Positions 59,461 through 64,000 of a stretch of DNA of 64,000 nucleotides are shown here, piece by piece. The DNA comes from Rhytidiadelphus loreus. Taxonomy: Eukaryota > Streptophyta > Bryopsida > Hypnales > Hylocomiaceae. The notes below the pieces were generated by a model. It was not told the DNA's origin, made no database searches, and was given only the letters and a program-made list of their open reading frames with translations. Within the stretch, counting starts at the first letter, position 1. Each line of letters opens with the position of its first letter. A program made the position numbers and the translations under genes. The stretch is taken from contig OX344764.1 in assembly GCA_947034895.1 (NCBI GenBank), positions 1,488,001 through 1,552,000 on the forward strand. The letters run 5' to 3'.

Positions 59461-60594
59461 CCGCTCATTGGTTATCAATACATATTTTGGTTCTTGTTAT
59501 CATGTTGAGGTTTGTGTGGATAAGAACACCGCAGCTTCGATAATTATATATATAGAAGCTTAGGTCACCAGTTTGCAACACTATCGAATTGCATTTGAAT
59601 GAGCTCGTTTAGCTATGGATGATCAAGCAACAGGTGGAGGTGAGGTTTATGGTGATACGATGGCCAGGCGTGGAGACGAAGAGAAACCGATGAAGGTTGC
59701 ACGAGCCATAGTTGGGATGGCGGGTGGCGAAGGAGAGTTCAGCTACTCGAGAAACTCATCGATACAATCTCAGTTCATAAATATCTTGAAGCCGATCTTG
59801 GAGCAAGAAATTCAGGAGCTGGAATTGTTCAAGGACTGGAGCGGGAGCACGATTCGTATGGCTGACTTCGGATGCTCCGTGGGAGCGAATACTCTTCAAT
59901 CTGCAGAGATCTGCTACCGAAATGTGTGCCGAGCAAGGTCGAGCTGCAGTGGGAGGAAATCTCCTGACGAGGTGCAGTATTTCTTCTGTGACCTGCCTTC
60001 CAATGATTTCAACACTTTGTTCCTTCAAGTGCAGGAGTGGAGGAAAACGCAAACGAGCATGGAGGATTTCTATGTCACGGCAGTCCCGGGATCATTCTAC
60101 AGACGCCTCTTTCCCAGGGGAAGTCTTCATGTCGCAATCTCTACCCTCGCGGTACACTGGATGTCACAGGTAACTCTACAGTTTGCAGTTCACTGATGCC
60201 ATTTTTTTTAATCCTTAAAGTCCCAAGGCCATTTTTCTGTCAAAAAACACTCAAAACTGCAATTTTTACTGCGATTGTCCAAAAAAACAATTTTTTTTTT
60301 TTTTTTTGAACTGAACCGTTGGATCTTGAACTTTACTTGTTTGAGATTATGTGGTAAAAATTGTATGAAGTTTGACCGTACAGATTGAGAGATATGAGCA
60401 TTCAAAGTTGAAAAAACAAGTTTTTTTGAACACTAGACTGCAATTTCAGATGACTTTGATCTCTATTTGTGGAAAAAATGTGCACTATGGAATTTGAATT
60501 TAAAATTTATTGTGTTGAAGAATTGAGTTGGGAGTCTAGGAATAGAATTTCAAAAAATAACAACTTGATTTTCTTACTTCAAAAAATTGTCAAG

Positions 60595-61130
60595 TAGAAG
60601 TAGGTCCAAGATTGAAAGAAAAACTAAATTGTTAATAGCTCTTAGATAGGATTGATATACAATAATTCCAATGGTGAGATTGTTCTAGAAAGAAAACTTA
60701 ACCTTTTCAAAAATTAAATTTGAATTTTTTTGAAAATTGCATCCTGAAATGAATCCTATAAGTTATTTTTTCAAAAAGATGCTTAGATTGCCCAAACTAT
60801 AAGATTGTTCATAACTTTCACACCACTCATCAAAATGGAATGAATCAAAACTTCAGATGTAGAAAAAAACATAATCTTTGAGATTTAAAAAAAAAAAAAA
60901 AAAATTTAAAATTTTTGCAATATTTTTTGTGATGCCCACTAAGTTCAGTTCTAGACTTTCTGTAGTATAACTTTTGCTTCTGAGTACCGATTGAAATAAA
61001 AATTATATTTCCACAAGGCTTATCAACTTTTCTATCTTAAAAAAATTAGGGTAAAATTTCAACCCATATGAACCTGCTCAAATTCCAAATTGTCCCTCAA
61101 AGGGACAATGGGACTTTAGGAGTTATACTA
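60595..61130 (+). repeat. Dispersed repeat A, copy inside the SABATH2 intron
   Basis: Matches 41035-41600. It is absent from intron 1 of the intact SABATH gene, so it was inserted after the duplication or lost from the other copy. T- and A-rich runs occur at 60291-60307 and 60888-60904. Confidence 0.6.
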
Positions 61131-61316
61131 TTGTTAGTATTGCAGAAGATCGAGTATGCTTATTTGTCCTAATATTGTGTGTGACACTAATTTACCAATC
61201 CTATAATATTTGAATTAATGTAGATTGAAATATTAGTTTATTATATTAATTTTCACAAAAATGAAACTAAGTTTCGAGATGATACTATCCCTATAGGACA
61301 AATTAGTGTAATTCAG

Positions 61317-61630
61317 CATTAGATGTGATTTCCCTACCAGGAAGGGCTGTGAGTTCCCAAGTGGGGAACCCCCCCAAACTGGATGAAACTGGACAAAACT
61401 GGCCGTTCATGAGCTCTACTGACCTAGCCGAGCGACTGCCACGTCGTTTAAAAAAAAATTAACTTTGTTTTTCATTCTAAGAACTTTAAATTTTATTTTA
61501 TTTTATTTATTTATTTGAAAAAAAGAAAATCTGGCATCCATGTTCAATGGGGCCCGGGGGAATGGAGGGGGGAACGGAGCTAGGAACAGCTTGAAACGGC
61601 CCTCTAGCCCCCTCCAAATCCCATCTAATG
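61317..61630. mobile_element. 314-bp TIR element in the SABATH2 intron, CATTAG family
   Basis: The left end CATTAGATGTGATTT faces the right end AAATCCCATCTAATG (14 of 15 paired). The core is GC-rich (GGGGCCCGGGGGAATGG) with poly-A/T tracts. The flanks GACAAATTAGTGTAATTCAG and TAGTGCTATTGTCAAATTAT are adjacent in the intact gene's intron (30282-30330), which seems to lack the insertion. Confidence 0.8.
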
Positions 61631-63412
61631 GAATTATAGTGCTATTGTCAAATTATTGTTAGTCACTTCATAAATTATAAGAAGCTTAACCCCTAACTGC
61701 CTAACTAGCCATATATGATTGGTTTGAAAATTTAGGCTCATTTCAATGTCGGTAGTTAAATTCCTTTAACTGTTTCAAGGATAGTTTTAAAGGTTAACTA
61801 TTGGAAGCTTTCATTTTTCACTTAAAAAGGTAAATATTTGATTCATTGAAAGGTCCTCACACACATATATGTACCATTAGTGAAGAGTAAAGCTTGCCAA
61901 TTTTACTTCATTTCACAGCTTGACAATTTAAACATGCAAGTGTTGATTTGGATTTATTTGCAATTTCTATTCATAATATAAAATTGTATTTCAACAATTG
62001 CTAGGTAGATTGTGTAATGAGTTTGATAGCTGTTCATATGAACTCAAGGTTTGGGGAAGTGCATTTTCGTGTGTTTAACACAATTTTTAGTTGTTTATGT
62101 CACATCCAATTATCAAAAACTCTTATATGCAAATTTCTCAAACATTGTGGAGATGGATAGTATACTAAAAATAGAATAATTACATTTTTTTTGTTATAAT
62201 CTCACAACTCCTATGCAATTTCATACTCAAAATTGGCATACACACTAATATAAACAAACTCTTTAAACATTCATATGGTTAGATTTTGAAAAGAAAAACA
62301 AATTGCTTCATTGGAGATAACTATAAGTCCATGTTATTTTTTCATAATAAAAACACGCTTCAAAAGGCTTGGGCATTTAGAAGTTAATGAAATCATTACT
62401 ATAGACTCGAGTCAAGCTTTTTTATGCATTGCACGGACCAAAACTAAGTTTAGGCTATTGCTCCATTGTCCAGGTGCCTAATGCGGTGTTAGACAAATCT
62501 TCACCGCTTATAACAAGGGGAGAGTGGTGTTAGATAATAACAAGAATGTTGCAGCATTACAAGCCTTCTCGCAGGCTGCGAGGCAAGATCTTCGTAATTT
62601 TTTGCTATCTCGAGCAGATGAAGTCATCCTTGGTGGTTTGGTTCTCATTTACGGTCGTGGTCGTGTGGACGAGAGCCATCCAGAGATTCAATGGCCTAGG
62701 GGGGTGAATTCAGGACCTCACAATAAAGCCTTTGAGGAGACATGGGAAGTACTCGTCAATGAGGTATTCCCTAGTTCACTCAAGTCAATCTTAAGAAGGT
62801 AGTTAATTACAATTGTCTCTATTCTAAATAGAAATAAATGAATAATTTTCATAATTATGTATCTTTCTATATAAGGTATATGAAGAATGCTACTTCAAGA
62901 TTGAGCACTTACTTATCCTTTGAATAACTCTAACTTGTTAATTATTTGGAGCCTGTAGAGTTCCATCACATGCACATCAATCGGGGGATCTAGTCCATCA
63001 CATTTCAATGACTTTCTTACCAATGTATGCAGTGGTTACAATGCAGGGTATAATAGAAGAAGAGAGAAGAGATACCTTCAACGTACCAATCTACTGTCAT
63101 AGTGTGGAAGACATGAAAGTAGTCGGAGAGTCCACAAATGCTTTCCACATCAAACGATGTGAGATCAAATCACAAAGCAGCTTACCACCAAATGAAGTAG
63201 AGCAGATTCTTGGTGATCCTAAGGCGTACGGACTATATATGAAAAAATTCACGAGGAGCCTTATGAATTCGATGATGGTGGAGCATATTGGTGAAGAGAA
63301 ATGCCACAAGTTTTTTGAACGATTGGAGAGAGTTGCTACTAGGGTTGCACGGGAGAAGAGGGTGTCTTACTTACCCATGGATTGCATATTGGCCATTTTG
63401 ATCCGAAAATAG

Positions 63413-64000
63413 GTTTCTATTGAATCCAAAAATAGGTCAAAGGAGAATTTGAGTCAAATTAGTTGGATCAATATTTGTATTTCTCTACTCAAAGTTGTTT
63501 TTCCATTGATATGTTTCAATGATTTTCTACAAAGCAATGCTTAGTGAAGAGGAAATTATGAGAAGTAAGGATTTGACAACCCCTTGATTTTACTTAAGTT
63601 TTCTTTTTTTTCAAATTATTGTTCAAGTTTATCTACATGGCTAGTAGCACTTGTGTAGTGGTCTTCCACAACACATGCAACATAATTCCTAAACCATTTA
63701 AAGTTGGACAACTCCAACATGTCATGTCCTCCCTCCCACATTAGGGGCTCAATCAAGGGACTGGGATTGAGTGGTTGCACTTGTTGACCAAAAACTACCT
63801 TTTGGTGGTTGAAATATTCTTGTATTTTTATGGGGCTCCCTCATGCACCGCAAATAAGGTTGTTCATTTTCACGAAAGTCGTGGGCAATGTTTGTGTTAC
63901 AACAATCAAAGCATCTCCTAACCCCTAAAATAATTTGTAGGGCTCAAATTTGAATGCAACTAAATTTTAAAATTCCTTGTAGAGCAATTTCACCTTTGGG
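63413..64000. other. SABATH2 3' flank, no gene
   Basis: To about 63660 it matches the 3' flank of the intact SABATH gene (TTGGATC, ATATTTGTATTTCTCT, TTCAAGTTTATCT). The rest has no recognisable gene. Confidence 0.5.

Larger units (their letters stand above)
59615..63412 (+). pseudogene. SABATH methyltransferase paralogue with frameshift
   Basis: Second copy of the SABATH module. Exons equivalent to the intact gene are 59615-60169, 62474-62763 and 63047-63412, with GT-AG borders kept. Exon 1 is open (185 codons) with a single N-terminal unit, GEFSYSRNSS, MADFGCSVGANTL and VPGSFYRRLFPRG. In exon 2 one C is missing near 62505, where the paralogue reads TCACCCGCTTATAAC and this copy reads TCACCGCTTATAAC. 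The frame is lost just before the NKGRV motif and meets a TAG at about 62531. Exon 2 is otherwise one codon shorter. Exon 3 is open with GIIEEERRDTFNVP and VEHIGEEKCHKFFERL. Intron 1 has grown from 373 bp to 2.3 kb through repeat and MITE insertion. Without the frameshift it would encode about 403 residues. A sequencing error cannot be excluded. Confidence 0.85.

Noticed and set aside
1..64000. CRISPR arrays, bacterial operons, origins or phage genes
   Set aside because: None present; the tandem repeats are coding minisatellites or plant microsatellites, and genes are spliced.

Overview
The window is a piece of a plant nuclear genome. The evidence is spliced genes with GT-AG introns, nuclear-type genes for plastid or organelle proteins (a ClpP6-like protease subunit, a histidine-biosynthesis relic, a Trm5 with a targeting-like leader), plant-specific families (SABATH methyltransferases, 2-oxoglutarate dioxygenase), a eukaryotic tRNA-Gly without encoded CCA, and AT-rich intergenic DNA full of small inverted-repeat transposons plus a decayed Ty1/copia element. 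I cannot name the species. The sequences do not look like a familiar flowering plant, and a seed-free plant such as a moss is my best guess, held loosely.

Layout. 1-3034: a minus-strand multi-exon gene that runs off the left edge and that I do not recognise. 3.7-5.4 kb: an intron-bearing but frameshifted pseudogene of the histidine enzyme HISN3/HisA. 5.9-9.3 kb: a plus-strand gene with a leader intron, coding a 610-residue Lys/Glu-rich repeat protein. 11.7-12.0 kb: a kinase relic. 13.26-17.03 kb: a complete ten-exon tRNA (guanine37-N1)-methyltransferase gene (minus), the best resolved gene here. 17-20.6 kb: diverged repeats, a CACTA-type MITE and an RRM relic. 20.7-23.1 kb: a three-exon 2-oxoglutarate dioxygenase pseudogene. 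23.1-28.3 kb: gene-poor DNA with two TIR elements and a tRNA-Gly(CCC). 28.4-31.6 kb: an intact three-exon SABATH methyltransferase gene. 34.7-36.3 kb: a ClpP6-like gene whose last exon I cannot find. 36.3-58.8 kb: AT-rich repeat territory with a CACTA-like transposase relic, a Ty1/copia relic carrying nested MITEs, and a 563-bp element with a perfect 8-bp target-site duplication. 58.8-63.7 kb: a second, decayed copy of the SABATH module.

There is no operon-like logic. The strongest relationships are the segmental duplication of the SABATH module (about 30 kb apart, both plus strand) and the steady decay of duplicated housekeeping genes. The intact SABATH copy has expanded its N-terminus with five copies of a 21-residue unit. 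The other copy has a single-base deletion, TE insertions in its intron, and apparent CpG loss. I did not find a convincing new multi-gene system. The most novel-looking items are the SABATH N-terminal repeat, the small-TIR families (one with a paralogous site that seems to lack the insertion), and the polypurine Lys/Glu gene.
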